Positions 26,580 to 34,202 of a stretch of 64,000 nucleotides of DNA are shown in pieces; position 1 is the stretch's first letter, and each line of letters starts with the position of its first letter. A model generated the notes under the pieces. That model was not told where the DNA came from, ran no database searches, and saw nothing but the letters and a program-made list of their open reading frames with translations. The position numbers and the translations under genes are program-made. This DNA is from an uncultured Bacteroidota bacterium (GTDB lineage: Bacteria; Bacteroidota; Bacteroidia; Bacteroidales; SZUA-534). The stretch is taken from NCBI GenBank assembly GCA_946414435.1, contig CAMKOM010000007.1, positions 62,001 through 126,000 of the forward strand. The letters are read 5' to 3'.

Positions 26580-26587
26580 TATTTTTG
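26580..26587 (+). promoter_or_regulatory. -7 box for ybaK
   Basis: TATTTTTG, an exact TAnnTTTG, 15 bases before the ATG. It is divergent from the box at 26547-26554, 25 bases away. Confidence 0.5.
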
Positions 26588-26602
26588 CCAAAAATTTGAA
26601 CA

Positions 26603-27073
26603 ATGAACAAGACAAACGCCGCGCGTATTTTGGATTCAGCAGGCATCGGCTACAGCCTGACAGAATACGAAGTTGATGAGTCAGACTTGAGCGCCACTCA
26701 CGTTGCCGAGCAGATGGGGCAGGATATAGGTCAGGTTTTCAAGACATTGGTGTTGCGTGGCGACAAGAACGGACTGTTTGTGTGTGTCATCCCCGGTGCC
26801 GATGAGGTCGATTTGAAAAAAGCCGCAAAAGCGTCGGGCAATAAAAGCGCAGAAATGATACACGTGAAAGAACTTCAGCCACTCACGGGCTATATCCGTG
26901 GCGGTTGCTCGCCCATCGGTATGAAAAAGCATTATCCAACCTATCTTGACGAGCAGTGCATCCTTTACGATGAGATTTACATCAGTGCCGGCATCCGCGG
27001 AATGCAGATAAAACTTGCACCCGACGACCTTGTGAGAGTGACTGGTTGTGTGATTTGCGAGTTGACGGTGTAG
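26603..27073 (+). CDS. ybaK: Cys-tRNA(Pro)/aminoacyl-tRNA deacylase YbaK/EbsC
   Basis: YbaK hydrolyses Cys-tRNA(Pro), a product of prolyl-tRNA synthetase error. The protein has 156 residues, a normal length. Family segments are VAEQMGQDIGQVFKTLVLRG, CVIPGADEVDLKKAAKASG with the conserved substrate-site Lys, and GYIRGGCSPIGMKK with the Gly-Gly-x-Ser-Pro-x-Gly loop. It is a stand-alone gene divergent from the methyltransferase. Confidence 0.92.
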   Translation: MNKTNAARILDSAGIGYSLTEYEVDESDLSATHVAEQMGQDIGQVFKTLVLRGDKNGLFVCVIPGADEVDLKKAAKASGNKSAEMIHVKELQPLTGYIRGGCSPIGMKKHYPTYLDEQCILYDEIYISAGIRGMQIKLAPDDLVRVTGCVICELTV

Positions 27074-27150
27074 GCAAAATGCTGATTGTTAGGCTGATTT
27101 ATGAGATACGCACAGTGCTTCTTATATCATAACTTTCAGCAAAAAAATCC

Positions 27151-27181
27151 TTTGCAATATTCAACCAACAATGTACTTTTG
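27151..27181 (+). promoter_or_regulatory. Promoter of the GNAT-argG-pspC-argC operon
   Basis: This is the best promoter in the window: TTTG at 27151-27154, exactly 19 bases, then TACTTTTG at 27174-27181. Transcription should start near 27188, inside the first candidate ArgR box. Confidence 0.85.
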
Positions 27182-27183
27182 CG

Positions 27184-27222
27184 GCCGTAATAATATTCAT
27201 TATTACTGCATAAAAATTCATA
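27184..27222 (+). promoter_or_regulatory. Two candidate ArgR boxes, 3 bases apart
   Basis: Box 2 (27205-27222) reads ACTGCATAAAAATTCATA and matches the 18-base ARG consensus wnTGAATwwwwATTCAnw at all but one defined position. Box 1 (27184-27201) keeps the ATTCA half-site. The 3-base spacing and overlap with the start point are as in known ArgR operators. The gene for the repressor is not in the window. Confidence 0.6.
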
Positions 27223-27252
27223 AATATTGAGATAAAAACATCTGTTTAAGAA

Positions 27253-27894
27253 ATGGAGCAGTACAACGACAACATTAAAATTTTAGTGGCCGACAAGGAG
27301 CACTACTCTTATGTTGACGAGATTTTGGCAACCATCGCGGCTGCCGCAAAAGTGCGTGGCACGGGCATTGCTAAGCGCAACCCTGGCTATGTGAAACAAA
27401 AAATGAGCGAGGGCAAGGCAGTCATCGCGCTCGACGGCGACAAATTCGCTGGTTTCAGTTACATTGAGACGTGGGGCGGCAAGCACTACGTAACCACATC
27501 GGGCTTGATTGTGCCCGAAGAGTACCGCGGACACGGCCTTGCACGCCGCATCAAGCACGTAACGTTCACGCTTGCGCGTATGCGCTGGCCGCAGGCAAAA
27601 ATCTTCAGTCTGACATCGGGCGCCGCAGTTATGAAACTCAACACCGACCACGGATATGTGCCTGTAACTTTCGCGCAACTTACTGACGACGAGACATTTT
27701 GGAAGGGCTGCGAGGGTTGCATCAACCAAGATATTCTGAAGCGCACCGACCGCCGCTACTGCGTCTGCACTGGTATGCTCTACGACCCTGAGCGCCCGCG
27801 CAGCGTCCGCGACGCTGACGAGGAACTGGCACACGACCCGGGCGTTGAGGACATCATCCACGCACGCTTCCCCGACGGATTTCCCGAAGATTAA
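27253..27894 (+). CDS. GNAT acyltransferase, probable N-acylglutamate synthase
   Basis: The protein has 213 residues with a GNAT fold; the acyl-CoA motif is VPEEYRGHGLARRIKHVTF (RxxGxG/A type). It lies first in the operon with argG and argC, the position where Bacteroides encode the enzyme that acylates glutamate (N-succinylglutamate synthase activity has been assigned genetically to this type of gene, as I recall it). The succinyl versus acetyl donor cannot be read from the sequence. An unusual Cys-rich C-terminal half (KGCEGCINQD, RRYCVCTGMLYD) could bind metal or be regulatory. Confidence 0.75.
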   Translation: MEQYNDNIKILVADKEHYSYVDEILATIAAAAKVRGTGIAKRNPGYVKQKMSEGKAVIALDGDKFAGFSYIETWGGKHYVTTSGLIVPEEYRGHGLARRIKHVTFTLARMRWPQAKIFSLTSGAAVMKLNTDHGYVPVTFAQLTDDETFWKGCEGCINQDILKRTDRRYCVCTGMLYDPERPRSVRDADEELAHDPGVEDIIHARFPDGFPED

Positions 27895-27917
27895 TTAGGA
27901 GTTAGGAATTAGGATTT
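27895..27917. repeat. TTAGGAN heptamer array after the GNAT gene
   Basis: TTAGGAG, TTAGGAA, TTAGGAT in register, starting on the base after the stop codon. It is the complement-strand family of the arrays at 3943 and 61880. Confidence 0.88.
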
Positions 27918-28000
27918 TAAAATGCGAACTTTACACATTAATCTTTACACCTTACTCAAAACTAAAAACTTATAACTCAAAAACTTATAACTATAAAGAT

Positions 28001-29206
28001 ATGGAACAGAAAAAGAAAGTTGTAGTGGCCTTCAGCGGCGGTTTGGACACATCGTACACCGTTATGTATCTGGCCAAGGAAAAGGGCTACGAGGTTCACG
28101 CGGCTTGCGCCAACACGGGCGGTTTTAGCGCCGAGCAACTCAAAACAAACGAGGAAAACGCCTACAAACTGGGCGCGACAAAATACGTAACTCTCGACGT
28201 GACAAAGGAATACTACGAGAAGAGTCTGAAATATATGGTCTATGGCAACGTGCTGCGCAACAACTGCTACCCGATTTCGGTTTCATCGGAACGCATCTTC
28301 CAAGCCATCGCCATTGCGCGCTACGCCAAAGAGATAGGCGCGTCGGCCATTGCCCACGGCTCAACGGGCGCTGGCAACGACCAAATCCGCTTCGATATGA
28401 CTTTCCTGGTTATGTGCCCTGGCGTTGAGATTATCACGCTGACGCGCGACGGCAACTTGAGCCGTCAGGAAGAGGTTGATTATCTGAATAAAAACGGATT
28501 TTTTGCCGATTTCACCAAACTTAAATACTCGTACAATGTTGGCATTTGGGGCACGTCAATCTGCGGCGGCGAAATACTTGATTCAAAGCAAGGTCTGCCC
28601 GAATCGGCCTACCTGAAACACCCGACCAAAGAAGGTCCTGAAATTCTGAAACTGGGCTTTGAGAAGGGCGAGTTGTGCAGCGTGAACGGAAAGAAATATA
28701 CCGATAAAATTGCTGCTATTCAGGCAGTTGAAGAGATTGGCGCCGCTTACGGCATCGGCCGCGACTGCCACGTGGGCGACACCATCATCGGCATCAAGGG
28801 CCGCGTTGGTTTCGAGGCCGCAGCACCAATGCTGATTATCGGCGCGCATCGTTTCCTTGAGAAATTCACGCTCTCGAAGTGGCAGCAGTACTGGAAGGAC
28901 CAAGTGTCGAACTGGTACGGAATGTTCCTGCACGAGAGTCAGTATCTTGAGCCTGTAATGCCCGACATCGAGGCAATGCTGACAAGCAGTCAGCGCAACG
29001 TGACGGGCGAAGTTACGCTCGAACTACGTCCATTGTGCTTCCAAACTGTCGGTGTTGATTCGCCTAACGATTTGGTTAAGAATAAATTGGGTGAGTACGG
29101 TGAGACTGCCAAAGCCTGGACATCAGACGACGCCAAAGGCTTCATCAAGGTGACATCGACAGCGCTGAGAGCGTACTACTTGGCGCATCCTAATGAAAGA
29201 CAATAA
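28001..29206 (+). CDS. argG: Argininosuccinate synthase
   Basis: ArgG joins citrulline and aspartate with ATP. The protein has 401 residues, close to family length. The ATP pyrophosphatase loop AFSGGLDTSYTVMYLAKEKG is at residues 10-29. Further family segments are IAHGSTGAGNDQIRFDMTF and IKGRVGFEAAAPMLII. It is second in the GNAT-argG-pspC-argC operon, 106 bases after the GNAT gene; that gap holds TTAGGA and AACTTATA repeats. Confidence 0.97.
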   Translation: MEQKKKVVVAFSGGLDTSYTVMYLAKEKGYEVHAACANTGGFSAEQLKTNEENAYKLGATKYVTLDVTKEYYEKSLKYMVYGNVLRNNCYPISVSSERIFQAIAIARYAKEIGASAIAHGSTGAGNDQIRFDMTFLVMCPGVEIITLTRDGNLSRQEEVDYLNKNGFFADFTKLKYSYNVGIWGTSICGGEILDSKQGLPESAYLKHPTKEGPEILKLGFEKGELCSVNGKKYTDKIAAIQAVEEIGAAYGIGRDCHVGDTIIGIKGRVGFEAAAPMLIIGAHRFLEKFTLSKWQQYWKDQVSNWYGMFLHESQYLEPVMPDIEAMLTSSQRNVTGEVTLELRPLCFQTVGVDSPNDLVKNKLGEYGETAKAWTSDDAKGFIKVTSTALRAYYLAHPNERQ

Positions 29207-29216
29207 ATTAATAAAA

Positions 29217-29405
29217 ATGGCAGAGGTAAAACGATTGGTAAAGTCACAAAAGAACCGCACCATTTGTGGTGTATGCGGCGGGCTGGCCGAGTATCTCGAC
29301 CTTGACCCGACGGTAATGCGCATCATTTGGATACTGCTGGCCGTGTTTGGCGGTTGCGGCTTATTGCTCTACTTGATTTTTGCACTTGTAATGCCTAACG
29401 AATAG
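29217..29405 (+). CDS. PspC domain membrane protein inside the arginine operon
   Basis: The protein has 62 residues. The PspC signature is complete: KNRTICGVCGGLAEYLDLDP, VMRIIWILLAVFGGCGLLLY, ending FALVMPNE. PspC-like proteins are small inner-membrane stress proteins; a link to arginine synthesis is not known to me. The start at 29217 (MAEVKRLVKS) lies 10 bases after argG; an in-frame ATG at 29193 would overlap argG. It ends 3 bases before argC. Confidence 0.9.
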   Translation: MAEVKRLVKSQKNRTICGVCGGLAEYLDLDPTVMRIIWILLAVFGGCGLLLYLIFALVMPNE

Positions 29406-29408
29406 ATT

Positions 29409-30446
29409 ATGATAAAGATAGGAATTTTGGGCGCTGCTGGATATACAGGCGGCGAGTTGATTAGACTGCTGATAAACCATCCCGAGGCCGAGATTGTGTT
29501 CGCCAACAGCGAGTCGAATGCGGGAAACCTTGTGTGCGACGTGCACGAAGGCCTGCTGGGCGAAACCGACCTGCGGTTCACCGCCGAAATGCCGTTCGAT
29601 AAGGTTGACGTGGTATTCTTCTGCTTCGGACACGGCAAGAGCGAAGCCTTCTTGAAAGAACACGCCATACCTAACAATGTGAAAATCATTGATATGGCGC
29701 AGGATTTCCGCATGGCCGCACCAACTCACGACTATGTTTACGGTTTGCCCGAAATTCACAAAGCGCAAATCAAGGCGTGTCAGCATTTGGCCAATCCTGG
29801 CTGCTTTGCCACTTGCATTCAGTTGGGTTTGCTGCCGTTGGCCAAGGCGGGGCTGCTGCGTTACGACGTGGCTGTAAACGCAATCACGGGCTCAACAGGT
29901 GCAGGGCAAAAGCCATCGGCAACAACGCATTCCTCGTGGCGCAACAACAATATGAGCATCTACAAAGTGTTTGAGCATCAGCATCTTCACGAGATTTGCC
30001 AAAGCCTGAACGAGTTGCGCCCGACCAACGCGCCCGCATTTGCCGACACGCTTGTGGCACAACCCCAAGCGGACGAGATTACCGTCGATTTCATTCCTTA
30101 TCGCGGCGATTTTGCGCGCGGCATTTTCTGCACTGAAGTTGTCCGCTTCGAAGGCGCCGAAGGCTCTGCCACCAACCCGACTGCGGAACAGTTATCGGCT
30201 TTATACAAAGAGTTTTACAAAGACGCTGCCTTCACTCACTACTGCGACACTGACATCGACCTGAAGCAAGTTGTGAATACCAACAAGGCGCTCGTCCACA
30301 TCAGCAAGTTCGGCAACAAGGCCGTCATCATATCAATGATTGACAACCTGCTGAAAGGCGCTGTGGGACAAGCAGTTCAGAATATGAACATTATGTTCGG
30401 CATTGACGAGAAGGCGGGACTGAGACTAAAGTCGACAGCGTTTTAA
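29409..30446 (+). CDS. argC: N-acyl-gamma-glutamyl-phosphate reductase
   Basis: ArgC reduces the acylglutamyl phosphate made by ArgB to the semialdehyde. The protein has 345 residues, with Rossmann start IKIGILGAAGYTGGELIRLL, catalytic Cys at 132 in NPGCFATC, and the substrate loop ITGSTGAGQKPS followed by the HLHEI segment. It is the last arginine gene of the operon. Its pathway partners argB, argD and argE are about 23 kb away on the other strand. Confidence 0.96.
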   Translation: MIKIGILGAAGYTGGELIRLLINHPEAEIVFANSESNAGNLVCDVHEGLLGETDLRFTAEMPFDKVDVVFFCFGHGKSEAFLKEHAIPNNVKIIDMAQDFRMAAPTHDYVYGLPEIHKAQIKACQHLANPGCFATCIQLGLLPLAKAGLLRYDVAVNAITGSTGAGQKPSATTHSSWRNNNMSIYKVFEHQHLHEICQSLNELRPTNAPAFADTLVAQPQADEITVDFIPYRGDFARGIFCTEVVRFEGAEGSATNPTAEQLSALYKEFYKDAAFTHYCDTDIDLKQVVNTNKALVHISKFGNKAVIISMIDNLLKGAVGQAVQNMNIMFGIDEKAGLRLKSTAF

Positions 30447-30489
30447 GGAACAATTCATGCAAAGGCACTCGGGCGCTAATCTTTTGCAA

Positions 30490-30497
30490 TATATTTG
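30490..30497 (+). promoter_or_regulatory. -7 box before the His/Cys-rich protein gene
   Basis: TATATTTG, exact TAnnTTTG, ends 8 bases before the ATG at 30506, so the transcript would have almost no leader. Confidence 0.5.
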
Positions 30498-30505
30498 CCT
30501 CACAA

Positions 30506-30847
30506 ATGAAACAGCGTAGAAACATATCGGCCCTACTGCTTCTGACAGTTTTTCTGGCACGCATTGCTGTGCTGTCGCTTCATACACACGAGCCTGTATA
30601 TCACGCTGATTATGAGTGCGAACAATGTTCCCATCATGCTTGTCATTCCGGGCACTTGATTGAGTTGCAGTTGGCCGATAGCAATTGCCTTATTTGCCAA
30701 CTGTGCCAGTTGCCTTTTGCAATAGCACTATCTATTACCATTGCATCACTCTTATTATTAACAAGATACATCCAAACCGCAGAGTGCAGCCTCATTCCTT
30801 GCAACAGATACGGGCACATTCGCGGACGCGCCCCTCCTACGATTTAA
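30506..30847 (+). CDS. Small His/Cys-rich membrane protein of the metal locus
   Basis: The protein has 113 residues. The N-terminal helix ISALLLLTVFLARIAVLSLH is followed by a His/Cys-rich segment: HTHEPVYHADYECEQCSHHA, then CHSGH and NCLICQLCQLP, and a second helix IALSITIASLLLLTRY. The Cys pairs and His clusters look like a metal-binding loop on the periplasmic side. Comparable small proteins precede metal-type TonB receptors in Bacteroidota. There is no named family that I can assign with confidence. Confidence 0.68.
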   Translation: MKQRRNISALLLLTVFLARIAVLSLHTHEPVYHADYECEQCSHHACHSGHLIELQLADSNCLICQLCQLPFAIALSITIASLLLLTRYIQTAECSLIPCNRYGHIRGRAPPTI

Positions 30848-30949
30848 ACAAACATCCCGCTATTTTTTTGTTAGCCCGAATTGCAGGCTCTCGTTTGCCG
30901 CATATTTATCGGGCTGATAATCAGTTTGTTTAAATCAAATAACCGATTT

Positions 30950-33031
30950 ATGACACATTTTCTTGCTGCTACGGCATTGCTATGCGCAATGACCGACACA
31001 GTGATTGATATTGAGGAAGTTACCATTACAGACCACGCCGTGCGTCCCGTGCAGACTCACACCACGCTATCATCGATTCAGGTGAGCCGCGACTATCTTC
31101 AGCAGAATTTCTCGGGCAGCCTGATGCAGACGCTGCAAGGCATTCCGGGCGTGAAGGCAATGAGTATCGGGTCGGGGCAATCGAAACCGACAATCCGCGG
31201 CTTGGGCTTTAATCGTATGGCTGTGGCCGAAGACGGAATCAAGCACGAAGGTCAGCAGTGGGGCGATGACCACGGTCTGGAAATTGACCAGTTTGCCATC
31301 GACCGCGTTGAGGTGATTAAAGGCCCTGCAGCTTTACTCTACGGCAGTGATGCTATTGGTGGCGTTATATGCTTATATACCAACCATATACCTACCGACA
31401 GTTTGAGCGGAGCGGTGCAGTTGTTTGGGCGTAGCAACAACGGCCAGTTGGGTGCTTCGGCAAAATTGGGACTGCGTGCAGGAAAACTTTTCTGCCGCGC
31501 CAACGTCACCGTTATCAACTATGGCGACTACCGCGTGCCCACCGACAGCATTCAATACTACTCGTACTATATCAAGCTGAAAGACCAGCGGTTACGCAAC
31601 ACGGCCGGGCTTGAGCGCGACGGCAGTCTGATGCTCGGTTATGCCGGATACAAATTCCACACCGACCTGCGCGTGTCGGACTCGTACGCAAAAAGCGGTT
31701 TTTTTGCCAACGCTCACGGACTTGAAGTGCGATTGTCCGACATTGATTACGACCGTTCGCAGCGTGACATTGACTTGCCGTATCAATGGGTGAATCACCT
31801 TAAAGTGTTGAGTCACAGCAGTTGGCGCAACAGCGTTTTGTCGGTTGATGTGTCGCTTGCCTATCAGAACAACAGGCGCGAGGAGTGCTCGGAACCGGTG
31901 TCGCACGGATATATGCCGAAACCCGACGGCCCAATGGAGCGTCATTTCGACAAAAGCACCTACACGGCCAACATCGGGCTGAAAATGGCGCTGGCGGAGC
32001 ACAATTTAAATGCTGGCATCAACACTGAATATCAGCATAATAGAAGAACGGGCTGGGGATTCATTATCCCAGATTTCGAAACCGGGAGCTACGGAGCCTA
32101 TCTTCTTGATAAGTGGCAACCGACTGACAAACTGAAACTTAATGCCGGTATGCGCTACGATTTCGCGCAGACGCACATTCATAGTTACAACGATTGGTAT
32201 AAAACGCCCGTTGGCGCCGATTCGGTTTTTAAACAGCGCTCTGCTGATATTGACCTGACTTTCAATAATCTGACGTGGTCGGTTGGGGCAAGTTACGAGG
32301 CTGCCGATTGGGTGCTGAAAGCCAATGTGGGCAAGAGCTTCCGCATACCGATTCCGAAAGAGTTGGGCGCCGACGGCATCAACTATCACATTTTCCGTTA
32401 TGAGCGCGGCAACACGCAACTCGACCCCGAAGTGTCTTACCAACTCGACGTGAGCGCCTATTGGGCTAACAAGGTGGCCAGCATTCAGGTTGAGCCATAC
32501 GTGAACTATTTCCCGAACTATATCTATCTGAACCCCACGTCGTTATACGAGGAAGGACTACAACTGTATCATTACACGCAGGCCGAAGTCTTGCGCTATG
32601 GTGTTGAGTGTCAGACCACTTGCAAAATCACGCGGCACATTGATGCCGAACTGAAAGGCGAGTATCTGTATGCCGAGCAGCTGTCGGGCGCGAAAAAGGG
32701 CTACACGCTGCCGTTCTCAACGCCGTGGTCGGCCGATGCGGGGCTCAAGTACAGCCACAAGCGGCACGGCGAGGGTTCTATCGGGCTGAATGTGCATATA
32801 GTTGGAAAACAGGACAATATAGTGCCGCCCGAAAAGCCAACCGATGGCTATTGGACGCTGAATCTGTCGGCGAGCCACCGTTTTCGCTTTGCAGGAAGCA
32901 GCATTAGTCTGTCGCTTCACGCTGATAATCTGCTGAATAAGCGTTATTATGACCACACCAGTTATTACCGGCTTATTGATGTGCCGGAGGCTGGCCGGAA
33001 TTTTTCGATTATGGCGGGATGGGAGTTTTGA
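30950..33031 (+). CDS. TonB-dependent receptor, metal-uptake type
   Basis: This outer-membrane receptor has 693 residues. The plug domain has SSIQVSRDYLQQNFSGSLMQ, TLQGIPGVKAMSIGSGQSKP, TIRGLGFNRMAVAEDGIK, a distinctive HEGQQWGDDHGLEIDQFAID loop, and VEVIKGPAALLYGSDAIGGV. The barrel ends with RNFSIMAGWEF, with the usual terminal Phe. There is no SusD partner, so it is not a glycan system. The His/Asp loop, the His/Cys-rich protein before it and the His-rich DUF4625 lipoproteins after it suggest zinc, copper or iron uptake (inference). The start at 30950 gives a short signal peptide. Confidence 0.82.
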   Translation: MTHFLAATALLCAMTDTVIDIEEVTITDHAVRPVQTHTTLSSIQVSRDYLQQNFSGSLMQTLQGIPGVKAMSIGSGQSKPTIRGLGFNRMAVAEDGIKHEGQQWGDDHGLEIDQFAIDRVEVIKGPAALLYGSDAIGGVICLYTNHIPTDSLSGAVQLFGRSNNGQLGASAKLGLRAGKLFCRANVTVINYGDYRVPTDSIQYYSYYIKLKDQRLRNTAGLERDGSLMLGYAGYKFHTDLRVSDSYAKSGFFANAHGLEVRLSDIDYDRSQRDIDLPYQWVNHLKVLSHSSWRNSVLSVDVSLAYQNNRREECSEPVSHGYMPKPDGPMERHFDKSTYTANIGLKMALAEHNLNAGINTEYQHNRRTGWGFIIPDFETGSYGAYLLDKWQPTDKLKLNAGMRYDFAQTHIHSYNDWYKTPVGADSVFKQRSADIDLTFNNLTWSVGASYEAADWVLKANVGKSFRIPIPKELGADGINYHIFRYERGNTQLDPEVSYQLDVSAYWANKVASIQVEPYVNYFPNYIYLNPTSLYEEGLQLYHYTQAEVLRYGVECQTTCKITRHIDAELKGEYLYAEQLSGAKKGYTLPFSTPWSADAGLKYSHKRHGEGSIGLNVHIVGKQDNIVPPEKPTDGYWTLNLSASHRFRFAGSSISLSLHADNLLNKRYYDHTSYYRLIDVPEAGRNFSIMAGWEF

Positions 33032-33112
33032 AACTTAAACGCAAACTGAAAACACTAACTGAAAACAAAAAACAAAACAATTTAAATGTTTAATAAATAA
33101 AGATTTACAATA

Positions 33113-33589
33113 ATGAAAAAGATATTTAATATGAGCCTTATCGTGGCTCTCACAGCTATGACATTTGTATTTGCATCGTGCAACAAAGACGACGAAACAC
33201 CTGAAAAACCGACAATTACGCTCACCGAAGTGGGGCACGACAACAGCCGCCACGCCCATCCGGGTCACGACCTGCACCTTGAAGCCGATGTTGTGGCCGA
33301 AGGATTAATCAGCCGAATCGACATCGAAATGCATCAGGAGGAAGGCAGCGGTTTCGAAATCGAGAAATCGTTTACCGATGGTAAATACATAGGTGTCAAG
33401 AATATAGAGTTCCACGAGCACATCGATATTCCGACTGATGCGCCGCTTGGTGAGTATCATTTTCACTTTACAGTTACCGACAAGGAAGGCCAGCAAACAA
33501 CGGCCGAATGCCACATCGAAATTGTTGAGGATGACGATGATGACGACGATGATGACGACGATGAACACGAACATTCACATAACGATTAA
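33113..33589 (+). CDS. DUF4625 lipoprotein with poly-Asp/His tail
   Basis: The protein has 158 residues with lipobox VFASC (Cys about 23). The domain carries EVGHDNSRHAHPGHDLHLEA, RIDIEMHQEEG and GEYHFHFTVTDKEGQQTTAE, a DUF4625-like immunoglobulin fold. The C-terminus is a run of eleven Asp followed by EHEHSHND, an obvious metal-chelating tail encoded by GAT/GAC repeats at about 33531-33567. It lies 81 bases after the receptor gene and 3 bases before a second DUF4625 gene. Confidence 0.8.
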   Translation: MKKIFNMSLIVALTAMTFVFASCNKDDETPEKPTITLTEVGHDNSRHAHPGHDLHLEADVVAEGLISRIDIEMHQEEGSGFEIEKSFTDGKYIGVKNIEFHEHIDIPTDAPLGEYHFHFTVTDKEGQQTTAECHIEIVEDDDDDDDDDDDEHEHSHND

Positions 33590-33592
33590 AGT

Positions 33593-34060
33593 ATGAAAAA
33601 AAGCATTTTTTCATCGCTTCTGCTGTGCGCACTCTGTGCGTGCAGCAGTTCCGATAAAACGGAGGATATGGCGTTGCCCGAAATCACTGCCGATGGCGAG
33701 CAGACTTGCCCCGTTGATTGTCAGCAGTTTAAGTGCGGTAGCGTGATTGCTTTCCACTATCAGTTTTCCGACAATGTTGAGTTGGGAAGCTATAACATTG
33801 AGGTTCACAACAACTTCGACCACCACACTCACAGCACTTCGGCGGCCGAATGCGACATTGAGGCCGAGAAAAAGCCCGTGAATCCGTGGGTGTTCAACAG
33901 CGATTTCGACATCCCGGAAGGGCAACAGACATACACGGCAACCATCAACATTGACATTCCTGCCGACATCGACCCGGGCGACTACCACTTTATGGTGCGC
34001 CTAACCGACCAGGCCGGCTGGCAGCAGCTGAAATCGATGGCGGTGAAGATTACTGAATGA
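33593..34060 (+). CDS. Second DUF4625 lipoprotein
   Basis: The protein has 155 residues with signal MKKSIFSSLLLCALCACSSS and a lipobox at CAC. It has the same fold as its neighbour: IAFHYQFSDNVELGSYNIEV, HNNFDHHTHSTSAAECDIEA, and GDYHFMVRLTDQAGWQQLKS. The His-rich strand (HNNFDHHTH) and two early Cys (CPVDCQQFKC) could bind metal. The poly-Asp tail is absent. It is probably surface-exposed or periplasmic and works with the receptor upstream. A strong hairpin follows. Confidence 0.8.
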   Translation: MKKSIFSSLLLCALCACSSSDKTEDMALPEITADGEQTCPVDCQQFKCGSVIAFHYQFSDNVELGSYNIEVHNNFDHHTHSTSAAECDIEAEKKPVNPWVFNSDFDIPEGQQTYTATINIDIPADIDPGDYHFMVRLTDQAGWQQLKSMAVKITE

Positions 34061-34091
34061 TTAACAGAATGCGCGGATTTTGGATAAAAGC

Positions 34092-34122
34092 GACAATGGC
34101 CGTCATCACGACGGCCATTGTC
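34092..34122. terminator. Hairpin between the DUF4625 and ccsBA genes
   Basis: A perfect 13-base stem (GACAATGGCCGTC with GACGGCCATTGTC) has loop ATCAC. It is followed on both strands by modest T stretches. It separates convergent genes. Confidence 0.82.
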
Positions 34123-34202
34123 AAATGAAAACCTTTTTAACATTTCTTTTTGCCATTCAAATGTAGCAATTATTTCATTCTATCATCTTTTTGTGCGTAA
34201 TT

